Assembly (NCBI GenBank): GCA_033439765.1
Contig: JAULSN010000009.1
Location: 930,001 to 994,000, forward strand
Direction of reading: 5' to 3'
Origin: Lasiosphaeria ovina
Lineage: Eukaryota > Ascomycota > Sordariomycetes > Sordariales > Lasiosphaeriaceae
Length of the DNA: 64,000 nt
The notes under the pieces are model-generated. The model saw nothing but the letters and a program-made list of their open reading frames with translations. It did not search any database and had not been told where the DNA came from. Positions 54,720 to 64,000 of the stretch are shown here, piece after piece. The position numbers and the translations under genes were made by a program. Numbering within the stretch: position 1 is the first letter of the stretch; every line of letters starts with the position of its first letter.

Positions 54720-55689
54720 GGGCACCACTCAATTCATGCATGTTTTTCTGATAGATCCCTTTACGTCCAAAGCGCTGCACTTCAGTCCGGATCCCTGTTG
54801 ATGACGCTGACCTGACCCTCATCGAGGTCCGAAGAAGAAAGAGAGTGATGATGAAGATAGCGAGGATACGGATTGATGAGGATGTCAGTGGAGATACAGA
54901 GTGGGTTTCTTAGATGGCTAATCGAAGTAGTTGTCGAACGGGTCACGGACTTCCGCTCCTTGATAACTGGTACTACTGACTTGCGCCTCTGGTAAATTTA
55001 GTGAAAGTGAAGTGCGGAATTTCGGGACACCGGGACTTTTGCTCCGGTTGGCAATCGGAGAGTACTACTGGTCAAGCTGAAAAGGGAAGATGGGGGGGGT
55101 GGCTCGTCTGACGTAGCGGCTGGAAAATCCACGCACGACAACTGCATAATGGCTTCGTTTCGCCAATAGCCCTAGCTTATTTTCTCTGTCAACCCTCAAT
55201 GGAGGTCTAGACCAAGGCCAGATGGGGTCCCGCTTTGATCTGCAGAGAGCAGCTCAAGCAGCCACATTATCACCAGCAAGTGGCAGGAAGAAGCGGCATG
55301 CGGATAGGCCGTAGGTGGTCTAGCATATACGCCACCTGCGCTTCTTTTTTTTTGTAAATATTCCTTTTAGCATTTTCACATATTGTTCTAATGCGGGAAC
55401 CCGGCCAGCGGCAGCAGTGACACGAGACACGGCCGTCTGATGACAGCAACCTGCCCCTCTCCCGAACCTTCTGCAGACGCAGCAGGAGCACAGCGTTGAT
55501 GAATGGCAAATCATTTGGGCTGGCTAGCTAGATAAGGCAGATAGATAGCAAGGGGTATCGCGATACATCAGGAATACATATATCAACTCAGCCGGTGGGG
55601 GGTATCAATCGCGCTGTGGGCTTAAAGACTCCATTTCCCTTCCCCTTTCCAGTTCCGTTCCAGATTTCATCTCGGGGTATTAGAAGTTC
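54720..55689. other. No recognised gene
   Basis: Nothing supportable apart from short frames without family. Confidence 0.4.
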
Positions 55690-56118
55690 ATGATTCCCTT
55701 TTTTTCGTTCGAAGATCATTCGCGCAGGCTCAGTGAAGTCCAACGTTCTAGAAGAACACGTCGTTGGGAAATGATAGGGCAGTTGGAAGACCACGAGGAT
55801 GAAGCCACATTCGATGACGCCTCAGTCGCTGAGATAGAAGAAGCCGAAACCATCCAAGTCATCACAAGAATGCCGTCATTGAACGCCGCGCCTGCGAATG
55901 CCTGCACGAACAACCCCGACCGAGAAGAGCGAACCCCCGATCCTCCAAACTACCGCACCGAGAACCCGAACCTTCCTACTCTAGGCCCGACACACGGACC
56001 TTTTGGAAATAATATAGGCACACATAGAGGAACAGAGGATAATAAAGGAGAAGAGGAGGACTCTTTCTTTAAAGAAGGAGAACTTGAGGCCTGTGCCGGC
56101 TGTCTAGGAATGCCCTAG
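55690..56118 (+). CDS. Hypothetical acidic protein (142 aa)
   Basis: ATG 55690 opens MIPFFSFEDHSRRLSEVQRS, then an acidic stretch (QLEDHEDEATFDDASVAEIE) and a Pro/Asn-rich segment, ending AGCLGMP. No domain is recognised. It could be a capsid-like gene of a retroelement or an orphan gene. Confidence 0.4.
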   Translation: MIPFFSFEDHSRRLSEVQRSRRTRRWEMIGQLEDHEDEATFDDASVAEIEEAETIQVITRMPSLNAAPANACTNNPDREERTPDPPNYRTENPNLPTLGPTHGPFGNNIGTHRGTEDNKGEEEDSFFKEGELEACAGCLGMP

Positions 56119-56124
56119 TGACGC

Positions 56125-56385
56125 CAGCTTCCACTTGACGGACAAGTAGCGGAAGCTAAGGGTCATGGTTAAGGTCTGGGCCGACGAGGAGGACGAGAGC
56201 CAGGTGCAGGGAGTTAACGAAACGTCTGGCGGGAGCTGGTCCTAAGAGAATAAGGCCAAAAACGCTACGCTCGACGAGAAGATGGCCCTCTCGATTGGGG
56301 AGTTGTGGCCTTCTGAGACCTTTCGAACTGCGTGTACCGCTGCTGGAAAGCCGGATGCATCTGCAAACCCGTATGTTCCCGCTTT
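56125..56385 (+). pseudogene. Unidentified frame with two CAG/CAA-to-TAG/TAA-type stops
   Basis: One frame reads DASFHLTDK, TAG at 56147, RKLRVMVKVWADEEDESQVQ, NETSGGSWS, TAA at 56243, ENKAKNATLDEKMALSIGEL, FRTACTAAG. Putting Gln at both stops gives an uninterrupted protein-like segment, in line with CpA-to-TpA mutation. The family is not recognised. Confidence 0.4.
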
Positions 56386-56820
56386 TAACTTGTAAACTTG
56401 ACGCCCTTGGCTTTTGTCTTGGTTTCTGACGGCCTTACGTGGGGGGTCATGGACGCTGTCCGCCGCATCTTGGCCAAATATTATGAGAACTTAAGGAGAG
56501 AGGTCTTGTGTCTCACTGCTCCTACACTGCCTTTTTCTAGTTTACACCTTACACCGCACACTATGGATCAAGCTCGGCGAAAGGGGCCGTGTTGGCAATC
56601 CATGGATTCTTTACGGCCAGCCCTGTCTCGGCGAACTGAACGGGCCAAGATCTCCTCGCGGCGTCAAACAGAGCAGTAACAGCGACGAAGCGGCCTGCAA
56701 CCCGGCCCAGCTTTTTACCGGAATCGGGTTTATCTCCATGCCCGGAACCCAGCCGACCCCGGCACCGACGCCCGCCGCTCTTCTTCACAAGCGTCGCCAC
56801 GAGCCGGTCTGTATTGTACC

Positions 56821-57249
56821 ATGGCTGCGAAAGGGAATGAGCCCGACGAGTTTGGGGACAACAACGCATTCGTCTCTTGCGGAGTGAATGGTTCTCGCCG
56901 AGGTTATGCGCGCCGTGAAAGCAAACTCTATGGATTCCAATACTACGTCATCTTCTCTCGCGGAGTGAATGGTTCTCGCCGAGGTTATACGCGCCGTGAA
57001 AGCAAACTCTGTGGATTCCCATACTCCATGATCTTCTCTCGCGGAGTGAATAGTCTGCGCCGAGGTTATACGCGCCGTGAAAGTAAACTCTGTGGATTCC
57101 AATACTCTATTATCTCCTCTTACGGAGTTCATGGTCCGCGTCGAGGTTTTACGCGCCGTGAAAGCAAACTCTATGGATTCCAATACTCCATCGTCTCCTT
57201 TTGCGGAGTTCATAGTACGAGTTTACCTTTCTACCCGGCTCCCGCGTAG
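56821..57249 (+). CDS. ORF built of 27-residue repeats
   Basis: ATG 56821 opens MAAKGNEPDEFGDNNAFVSC, followed by four full and one partial 81-bp units, each translating to a variant of GVNGSRRGYTRRESKLCGFQ plus YSIIFSR. The unit is a multiple of three, so the opposite strand is open over the same stretch as well (FAFTARITSARTIHSARED). Which frame, if any, is expressed cannot be decided. No known repeat-protein family matches. Confidence 0.35.
   Translation: MAAKGNEPDEFGDNNAFVSCGVNGSRRGYARRESKLYGFQYYVIFSRGVNGSRRGYTRRESKLCGFPYSMIFSRGVNSLRRGYTRRESKLCGFQYSIISSYGVHGPRRGFTRRESKLYGFQYSIVSFCGVHSTSLPFYPAPA
56879..57220. repeat. 81-bp tandem repeat (4.2 units)
   Basis: Units start at 56879, 56960, 57041, 57122 and 57203, exactly 81 bp apart, each with (C)GGAGT...CGCGCCGTGAAAG(C/T)AAACTC. 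Confidence 0.95.
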
Positions 57250-57394
57250 TAACGAGGGAGAAAGGAAAGTCAATTATGCGGGCTCTCCCCACCACGTAGT
57301 GAATCATATAAGAATCCTTTATACTTCCTCGTATATTTACCGAGATAAAGAAGGAAAGTCAAGAGAGCGGGCCCCTTGCCTTAGGGGGGTCTCA

Positions 57395-57637
57395 AGGTCG
57401 TATATAAATCCCACCGAATCCTAGCTATCGGCTTTCCTTCTCCCCCAAACTTCCTCCCTAAGCACTTACTTTTTCACTAGACTTAGACCAGACACCAGAC
57501 TTGGACCAGACACTAGACTTAGACTCCTATATCACACCAAAACAATACACACCACTAAGGTAAGCCCGATCGCCCTTCTTCTATACCTCCTAGCCGTACG
57601 AACAAGCTACTAATATGGCGCCCACAGCTTCGGAACC
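57395..57637 (+). promoter_or_regulatory. TATA promoter, leader and 5' UTR intron
   Basis: TATATAAATC at 57401-57410 is followed by a CT-rich leader and three AGAC(T/A)(T/C)AGACCAGACAC-like repeats (57478-57530). An intron at 57560-57627 (GTAAGC, CTACTAAT branch, CCCACAG) lies in the 5' UTR, 10 bp before the ATG at 57638. Confidence 0.65.
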
Positions 57638-58129
57638 ATGAGCGCCGAGAACGACTACACCACGGGTTTAGAGCAGGTAGCCGAGGCTGCCATAGACCTG
57701 GCTGCGGTCGCCGCGATCGCCCCCGCCCCTCGCCCCCTGTTCGTCGACCGCCACGGACAGGGCTACTGCGTGGAAAATTATCTCCCGCCGGGATGGCCCA
57801 GCCTCGGCGCTTCGCGGTGGGCTCGCCCAGGCGACCTATACTACACGCCGCGCACTCCTGGCCCTGTGGACGTCGACGTCGACGTCGTTCACCTTGTTGA
57901 GCCTGAGCAGGTGGAGGACGATCCCGAAGCCCATGAAATCTTTATCGATACCCCGGAGGATATCACCAATATCGTTACCGATATCGTAGAGGACGTTGCG
58001 GACATAATTGAGGAGGAAGTCTTCAACGCCAACGGCAGTATCGACGAGGAGGAAATCGCAAATATCATGGACGAGGTTATCGACGGTATTGCCGAGATCG
58101 CTCGCTTGTTGCGTGAGACGAGCCTTTAG
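57638..58129 (+). CDS. Hypothetical protein with acidic helical C-terminus (163 aa)
   Basis: Complete frame from ATG 57638 (CGGAACCATGAGC context) to TAG 58127: MSAENDYTTGLEQVAEAAID, LAAVAAIAPAPRPLFVDRHG, CVENYLPPGWPSLGASRW, then the acidic run of DVDVDVVHLVEPEQVEDDPE, and EDITNIVTDIVEDVADIIEE, ANIMDEVIDGIAEIARLLRE. The C-terminal third is a regular amphipathic helix with Ile/Val at heptad positions, so coiled-coil or self-assembly is likely. Promoter, 5' UTR intron and intact frame make it the best-supported unknown gene here. No family is recognised; gag-like or orphan origin are both possible. Confidence 0.7.
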   Translation: MSAENDYTTGLEQVAEAAIDLAAVAAIAPAPRPLFVDRHGQGYCVENYLPPGWPSLGASRWARPGDLYYTPRTPGPVDVDVDVVHLVEPEQVEDDPEAHEIFIDTPEDITNIVTDIVEDVADIIEEEVFNANGSIDEEEIANIMDEVIDGIAEIARLLRETSL

Positions 58130-58239
58130 GCCGGGCTATTGGATAGAGGTCGACCCTACTAAGATAGGAGTAGTCGACGATAAATACCAACCTTTAGAAA
58201 CTCGAAGGCTAGGAAAGATAAAGGGTTAGGCTAAATACG

Positions 58240-58835
58240 GAGTGGTGATGTTTTTTTCTGGTGTTGAGGGTCCATTCATTGTGTGCCATGCTTTCCTTTC
58301 TGAGCCCCCGTGAGGCCCAAAATGCTTCAATTTCCTTCCCTGCTGGTGATGATGCTTATTTGGCTTCCTGAGTGACTCATGCCGTTGGTCTTCCGGGCTC
58401 AGGAGCGTACATCACGTAGTAAACAACACGTAGTAAACAACACGTAGCTGGAGCATGGTGCCCACTCCTGAGTGGCTCGTGCCGTCAGTCTATCTGCTCA
58501 AGGCTGTATTGTTGTAGACCTCCTGCAGCTGCTAAGCGCTCCCGCGGCTTACAGGCCAACTGCCGGCGACCCGTTAGCAGGGCACCCCCGGGTGGCTCAT
58601 GCCGTCAGTCTTTCTGCTCGGGGGCATCATAAAGCAAACAAAAGATCGAACTGGCGGGCCTGTCCCCTGAGTGCCTGTGAGGGCCTGCGGCAGGTTTGAC
58701 AGTCCGGGCCGGGGTTGACAGGTCAGCTGACAGGTCGACTGTAAGGTCAACTGTCAGGTGTCAACAACCCGGGCGGACCGCTGCGAGCAGGCCAGTCAAG
58801 GTGGAAAATCGTCAGATTCAGGGCCAGAGCGAGAA
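58240..58835 (-). repeat. Dispersed repeat, copy B (inverse of 18320-18808)
   Basis: Inverted relative to copy A, with the same blocks in reverse order, and carrying about 100 bp more, including ACACGTAGTAAACA repeats at 58410-58445. It has no open frame of its own. Confidence 0.75.
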
Positions 58836-61800
58836 AAGGCGTATGCGCACACTTTCGCCTGTGAGCCTAGGGTGTAAATCTGTTAGCTGCCTGTTGTAGG
58901 CAGGTGCAGTCGGTCCGTCAGGGACTCTGTCTCCCTCATAGGGATGTGATAAATTAGTTGGTAATATAAGCATGTTAACTTCATGCCGGTGATGTGTGTT
59001 CTACGGCATGCCCGGCGGCTGTGACCTTCCGGGACATGAAGCCTGTATTTGGCTGTTAGCATGAAGGCTCCGAGTTCTTCGGGGCTCACTGTATATGTGC
59101 TCAACGGCATGCCCGGCTGTTGTTGCCTTTCGATGGGACGTAGATGACGCGTTATCTACAGGAATAGCTCCCAAGTAACATCCAGTTGCGAATTTATGCG
59201 TATGTTAGTTAATCTATAACATGGTATAGAGTATCCTAGCTCTAAGACCAGGACAGAACTTAATAGAGATATTATGTACCGTCCCAGGCATATACTAGTA
59301 TATTCTGGAATGTCACATCGCATGCTAGTATATCCCGAGACATCACATCATATACTAGAATATTCTCAGTTATTATATCATGTACCATCCCAAATTCCAA
59401 GCTAGGACGTCATATCCTATCCCAGGGAATATACTGGCATATTCGGGGCCCAAATTGGGGACCCTTTGGGCCAAGATTAGGCCGACAATGTGAAACAGTT
59501 ACCTTGCGGCAATGCTGTGCACGGGCTACAGTAGTACAATTTGCCACATAGGTTGCCCTTTGAAAGCATTTAGGGCTCGCTCTCGGTGTTGCGTGTGTAA
59601 TAGCCCATAGAGGTAGATTCCAGAACTGGCCAGTCTGGTCCAATAGCATTTCTGAATCCTCTATTCCCCAACAAGGAACGCTCTTTTTCTACTTGTGAGT
59701 CAAAAGGGTGACTTTTTAGGGGGTTGGGGCCAGATTGAGCTTACTTACGTGCAAGCGAGGAAGGATGGCCTGAAGTATGCACGGGTAGACACATGCTGTC
59801 TCGACAAGCAGGACAACTCCAGAGAACTCTCCGAAGCTATCATGTCCATGCTCAAATAGTATCAGCTATCGGCTGTTTGCTGCGCTTATCTCACAGATGT
59901 CCCGGACAACGACAATGGTCAAAGCTAAAGTTCAATGTTATCAAGAAGCCGATGGTTTACCAGAGGGCGGACCCTACAGGAACTGGTCGCGAACCGGAAA
60001 GTTATTCTTTACGGTGCTAGTTAAGACACCATCTTACGGAAACTAGGGTACTGTTTTCGTTATCAAGTCAGCGCATCAAAAAACAAAGATCGACCCACAT
60101 CCACTCATGGAACGGCAATTCGGGTTCTACTTCTAGCGTCTTCCTGAGGGGATGCGAATCGAGTCTGTTTCTGACAGGACTTCAACTTCTCCTCAACCTT
60201 CCACATCCCCCCATATCGGCCCCTGGATCTCATAATTACAAAGCAACTGTCCAACTAGTTTAGGATGGCCCATCAGGGAAGCTGCTTATCCGAGAGCCGC
60301 AGGTCGTGTGCGATATCCATCTTGACGGCGCGCTGGGTCAAACCTGTTGGTCTCTGAAATCGTGGTTTTTGGAAGAGAAAATCTGTTTGTACTGACGGAC
60401 ACCCTATCGCTGTTCACCGTCGTATCGCTAATCAAAGACAACTCAGTTCATATTCCCCTAAATGACTAGTTATTGCTTTCTATTCTTTTCAAATATCGCC
60501 GTCTTACTATTGCCGTCTCACCATCACCGTCTCACTATAGGGGTACCCGAGGGACGGCCATTGGATATGCTTCTGTCGGGGGGGGGGAGGAAGACTGGAA
60601 GAGGGGGGAGGGCCCTACGCCGCTAGAGTCTCCCGCTAAGGCCGCTCTGGCGACGTGCACTGCCGCTCAATGCGGAAAGGCTCTTACTGTCATGGTCGTT
60701 CAGGGACTTCAGGGGGAGGCGTCACGTGAGGGGCACGTGACCCGTGTTGACACCCGCTAAAGGGGTAAGGGGAGGACCGTCAGGGGGGCTCAGGGACGCA
60801 CGGGCTCTCAACCGTGCGTACTTAAGGAGGATCGGGCTTGCAGAGACTTCGCTACGGGCCAGAGATTAATGCTGCACACAATAACCACCTAACCTTTGTT
60901 GCCTCTGCCACTCTTGACACTCTTGTCCCAAAGCCCATTACACTCACCCAGCACACCAACCAGCGATCCAAGCCCGCAGCGGTGAAATTGAGCTGTGCGG
61001 CACTTGCCGTGCGCTGCCACACAAAACCCTTAGGGAGTGGCGACTTTGTCTTTTGTTTCGATTTTCCAGCTGTGTCTGTCTGTCTGTCTGCCTTGAATTG
61101 GTGTTAGATGCTTCCTCTTGGCTGAGAGGGAGGATTCGCTTGGAAGACTCTCGACCTTGTGTATGCTGATCACACTTGGTATTGCCCAATTGGTAGTAAA
61201 ACCAGCGCAAATTAACGAAACTCACTTCTTGGACGGGGGATGCTGGCGCAACGAGAGTCCAGCACCGCCAGCAGGCGGCTGCGGGTACGAAGCGCTCCAT
61301 TTTAGCTTTGCCGACTCTTAAGCGACCAGATTGTTGTTGAGAACAGGAATCTGTATTCTGGCCCATGGAGCTGGTCACTGAAGTGGATCGTGGGGTCGCG
61401 AGACCAAAAACCGTACAGAGTACTTCTGAGACTACGGCCTCCACTATCAAGGCAAGTCATAAACGGCGGCATGCGCCAGCTGGATTCGGCGGCCACCTCG
61501 CATTGCCAGCCACGTAGGTGCAAAGCACATACCGGAGCCCTGGCTCTATGTGACAGATGCGTTTTAGCCTGATCAGAACCCTACATCGGCATCATGGCTC
61601 TGGTAAATTGCGCCCACGCGCTAGTGCAGGTGCAAGTGTGCAAAGGAGGTCCAGGGAGGTCCAACGGAGGTGTACACAGTAAAGGCGAGGGGTACAAAAA
61701 GTGTGCAAATGCTGGAAAATGGGCTGGTGCGGGGGGCTGTGGGGCAACTGCCAACGCCCCATACCTGAGGGACCAGACAAACAAATAGCGGCGGCAAAGG

Positions 61801-62056
61801 GCGAGTCCGGATCCCGATTGGACATACGTACGGAGGCAAGGGGTTTGGGATCATTACTGTGGGTATGAATAGGTTCTGGACCCAGTGGTAGCAGGACAGG
61901 GTTCCTCGATATTACCTGAGTGCGAACGAGCCGCATCAAAGGTACCGGTGTGCCTGTACCTGCACTAGCGCGTCCCGAAGCCCGGATCCAGGTATCAGCA
62001 GCCCCACGAGCAGCGCCTCGCCGTACAGCCAGCGCTAGCGCCATACATGGCCTTCC
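58836..62056. other. Gene-poor stretch with short repeats
   Basis: ACGGCATGCCCGGC(G/T)G occurs twice (about 59010 and 59105). Imperfect ATACTAG(T/A)ATATTCT units recur from 59285 to 59365. No gene is supported in about 3.2 kb. Confidence 0.45.
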
Positions 62057-63195
62057 TTGATTGGCGATGCCCCGTGGCCCGCAGGCTTTGAGATGAAGAA
62101 TTCGGCCTCATTGGAATCCTCTCGCGTTAGAGGCTCTACTCGTGAGGCTTACGAAGACTTCTACAAGCGCCAAGCCTTCCAGATTAAGGATAAAAAGGTC
62201 AAACCGGCCAACATCGCCAACATGGACGAGCACGGCATGCAGGAGCTTGAGACCCGGGCCGGAAAGGTCATCGGAAGCTCCCTAAGGAACCGAACCTACC
62301 TACAAAGCTCTGATGCAACTACCTGGGTCACAGTCATTAAATGCGGTACTGCAGGGGGCATCCGTTTGAAGCCCGTCATCATATTTACCGGGGCCAGTCT
62401 TCAAGAACAACACTCAAGGTCCAGTTCGTCTTTTTACCCTCACACACATCGCAAAAGCCCCAGCCTCTCGATCGCTCAGTCTTTTCACCTTTGATGAACT
62501 ATTTCAGGCAAAACACCAAGGCCCTCGCGGGCTTCACTTCGTCGGCGCCTATCAACAAGCAACGGTTCCTTTTTTGCTACAGAGATGCCTCGGCCCGGGG
62601 TATGAGCGCCCGCAACATCCTCTCGGGCTTCAGGAACACGGGGATCTGGCCGTACAGCCCGGCCCGCATACTGGATGACCCCGAGGCGTTCGTCAACAAA
62701 GGTGCCCTCCCGGCCCGGCCTTCACCGCCGCCGACGACGGCCCCGAACGACGACGACAAGCCCCTCAAAACACCGCATGGTAGTCAGGACGTCAAGTAGT
62801 ACCAGGACAGTATTCGGAATGCCCTCAGTCCGGCTCACCGGCGTATGAGGGCCTTGTCTACTAAGGTAGGGAGGTCCCTGGATCTGAAGAATACAGAGAT
62901 CGCCGTCTCTGAAGGCACAAATTACGCATCTCACGACCGAATTAGAGGCTTCAAAGCCTCGCACGCGTAAGAGGGTATACGAAGATGGAAATGAGAAATT
63001 TGCTCGCATTCAAGATATTAATAACGCCCAAAAAGCTAGTCAATTACCCCCCAAGCGAAAAAGACGGGCCCGGGTGCCAAATTAGCTACATGCAATCGCA
63101 ATCGAAGAAGCCCGGGAAATAATCGCCCGTGGGCTCGAGCAATACAGAGGGGCCGAAGAAAAGGGCGAAAAAGAGGATCGAGTACTTTTTTGCTA
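62057..63195 (+). mobile_element. Fot1/pogo-type transposon, copy 3 (internally deleted)
   Basis: Plus frame: STREAYEDFYKRQAFQIKDK then ANIANMDEHGMQELETRAGK (first catalytic Asp) and TTWVTVIKCGTAGGIRLKPV. The frame then shifts near 62400 directly to VFLPSHTSQKPQPLDRSVFS, RFLFCYRDASARGMSARNIL and SGFRNTGIWPYSPARIL. The segment containing the second Asp (LDxHxSH) is deleted. The basic C-terminal tail continues in other frames (62800-63090, RKRVYEDGNEKFARIQDINN). A different lineage from copies 1 and 2 judging by the protein sequence. The N-terminal HTH is not found upstream. Confidence 0.85.
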
Positions 63196-63369
63196 GTTAT
63201 TTTGTGTAGAAATGGATAATTTGCGCGGTGGGTGGGTGTGGGCCAATTTCGTTGATGGGCGATGTCGTTGTTGGGTCGGCCCTGTTGGTGTCTCTTCCCG
63301 TCCTCCTCCTACTCCCACTCCTCACTCCTCGTCACCCCCCTCCTCTTCGTCGCCTCCCTCGTCCTCGTC

Positions 63370-64000
63370 CTAGTCCTGCTCCTCCTCCTCGCGTGCGCGC
63401 GCCATGCGCCTGAGTTCCATATTTGCCACGCGCAGGAGTTGTCGCCACAGACGCTCATCCGGTTCCACCGTTACGACGTGTCTGCCGTAGCGGTCGAGGT
63501 CGAGGTCGATGTCGAAGCTGAGGTCGACGGCCTCGCGTGCCGCGCGCACGGCTCCCTCGCGTGCCACGCGCGCGGGTTCCTCGCGGGCTGCGCGCTGGGC
63601 CACCTCGCGCGCAATGCGCAGGGCTTCCTCGTGGACCACGGGGAAGGCCATCTCCCGCACGGGGTGCATGGCCTCGTCGCGGGCCGCGCGCACGGCCAGC
63701 TCGGTCACCGCGCGCACGGCTTCTTCCTCCTCGTCGTCCGAGGGGGGGGCCGCACGCCTGCTGCTGCTGCTGCTGCTGTTGTTGTTGTTGTTGCTGTTGT
63801 TGCTGCTGCCGAGGCTGTTGCTGCTGCTGAGGCTGCTGCTGCTGCTGCTAGGCATAGCTGCCATAGAATCTGGCAGCAGCTGAATATCCGGCACAGGCAT
63901 TGAAGCCTGCGTCGCCTGGATGTACGGCGTGGCCGGGGTAGGAGAAGACGGCGAGAACATAATGCTGCTGGGAGGGATGCTAAAAGATGATGGTGCCGTT
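63370..64000 (-). CDS. Low-complexity hypothetical protein, possibly partial at right edge
   Basis: The minus frame from ATG 63960 reads MFSPSSPTPATPYIQATQAS, a Ser/Asn homopolymer zone (encoded by TTG/CTG repeats at 63757-63849) and a long charged amphipathic region with Ala-Arg-Glu periodicity (EEALRIAREVAQRAAREEPA), ending RMAREEEEQD at 63370. The frame is also open upstream of this ATG to the window edge (TAPSSFSIPPSSI), so the true start may lie outside. No domain is recognised. Structure predicted from sequence: disordered N-half and helical C-half. Confidence 0.5.
   Translation of the reverse strand, partial: TAPSSFSIPPSSIMFSPSSPTPATPYIQATQASMPVPDIQLLPDSMAAMPSSSSSSLSSSNSLGSSNNSNNNNNSSSSSSRRAAPPSDDEEEEAVRAVTELAVRAARDEAMHPVREMAFPVVHEEALRIAREVAQRAAREEPARVAREGAVRAAREAVDLSFDIDLDLDRYGRHVVTVEPDERLWRQLLRVANMELRRMARAREEEEQD
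63757..63849. repeat. (CTG/TTG)n trinucleotide repeats
   Basis: Interrupted CTG and TTG triplets encoding Ser/Asn runs on the minus strand. Confidence 0.85.

Noticed and set aside
18320..58835. Starship-type giant element
   Set aside because: No tyrosine-recombinase (DUF3435) captain frame could be recognised near either end, and the inverted repeats look like two copies of a dispersed sequence.
61592..62044. 150-codon minus frame near Fot copy 3
   Set aside because: No family, biased composition, no promoter; open frame probably due to chance.

Overview
This window looks like nuclear DNA of a filamentous ascomycete (Pezizomycotina, probably Sordariomycete-like). It holds short spliceosomal introns (GTAAGT...AG, about 45-90 nt) and fungal families: a Zn2Cys6 regulator, a LaeA-like methyltransferase, GH71 alpha-1,3-glucanase and protein O-mannosyltransferase. 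It also has Fot1/pogo transposons and nonsense codons that fit CpA-to-TpA repeat-induced point mutation (RIP). There is no sign of bacterial or viral organisation. It is a gene-poor accessory or heterochromatin-like region: intact genes are few, small and mostly unidentified, and most recognisable sequence is broken.

Layout. 0-3.7 kb: a hairpin repeat, a Myb/SANT-like gene and a small TATA-driven ORF. 3.8-8.7 kb: Fot1/pogo copy 1, apparently interrupted by a block carrying FMO, MFS, P450 and ankyrin gene pieces. 9.8-16.1 kb: a dense mosaic of partial housekeeping and metabolic genes: VPS15, one exon of ribosomal protein eS26, a DEAH RNA helicase, an SDR, a Ser/Thr-rich secreted-type protein, the tail of an OSCA/CSC1-like channel joined in frame to a PMT, and a GH71 mutanase. 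17.2-17.4 kb: a Pol III-type unit with A and B boxes. 18.3-23.4 kb: dispersed repeats, a coiled-coil ORF, an apparently intact two-exon bHLH gene and Fot copy 2. 25.4-27.2 kb: HGH1 and ECM29 fragments. 29.4-31.5 kb: four adjoining families of degenerate tandem repeats. 32.6-36.7 kb: two unidentified multi-exon genes, one RIP-like. 39-41 kb: a Gln/Pro-rich multi-exon gene. 42.3-48 kb: a methyltransferase (frameshifted) and a Zn2Cys6 gene. 49-50 kb: an LTR/gag-like remnant and an AT-rich tandem array. 50-51.6 kb: an unidentified long frame. 52.6-53.5 kb: an AT-rich RIP-like block. 54.6-58.1 kb: a P-loop fragment, an 81-bp coding-type tandem repeat, and a complete small acidic-tailed protein gene with TATA box and 5' UTR intron. 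58.2-58.8 kb: an inverted copy of the 18.3-kb repeat. 62-63.2 kb: Fot copy 3. 63.4 kb to the right edge: a low-complexity protein gene that may run off the window.

I see no operon, gene cluster or complete novel system. The most unusual content is the host gene fragment mosaic, in which genomic pieces (introns and splice sites included) of unrelated conserved genes lie end to end and sometimes in frame. The Pol III unit and the repeat families are the next most unusual. Gene identities come from motif recognition by eye. No database search was run, and exon boundaries are approximate unless stated.
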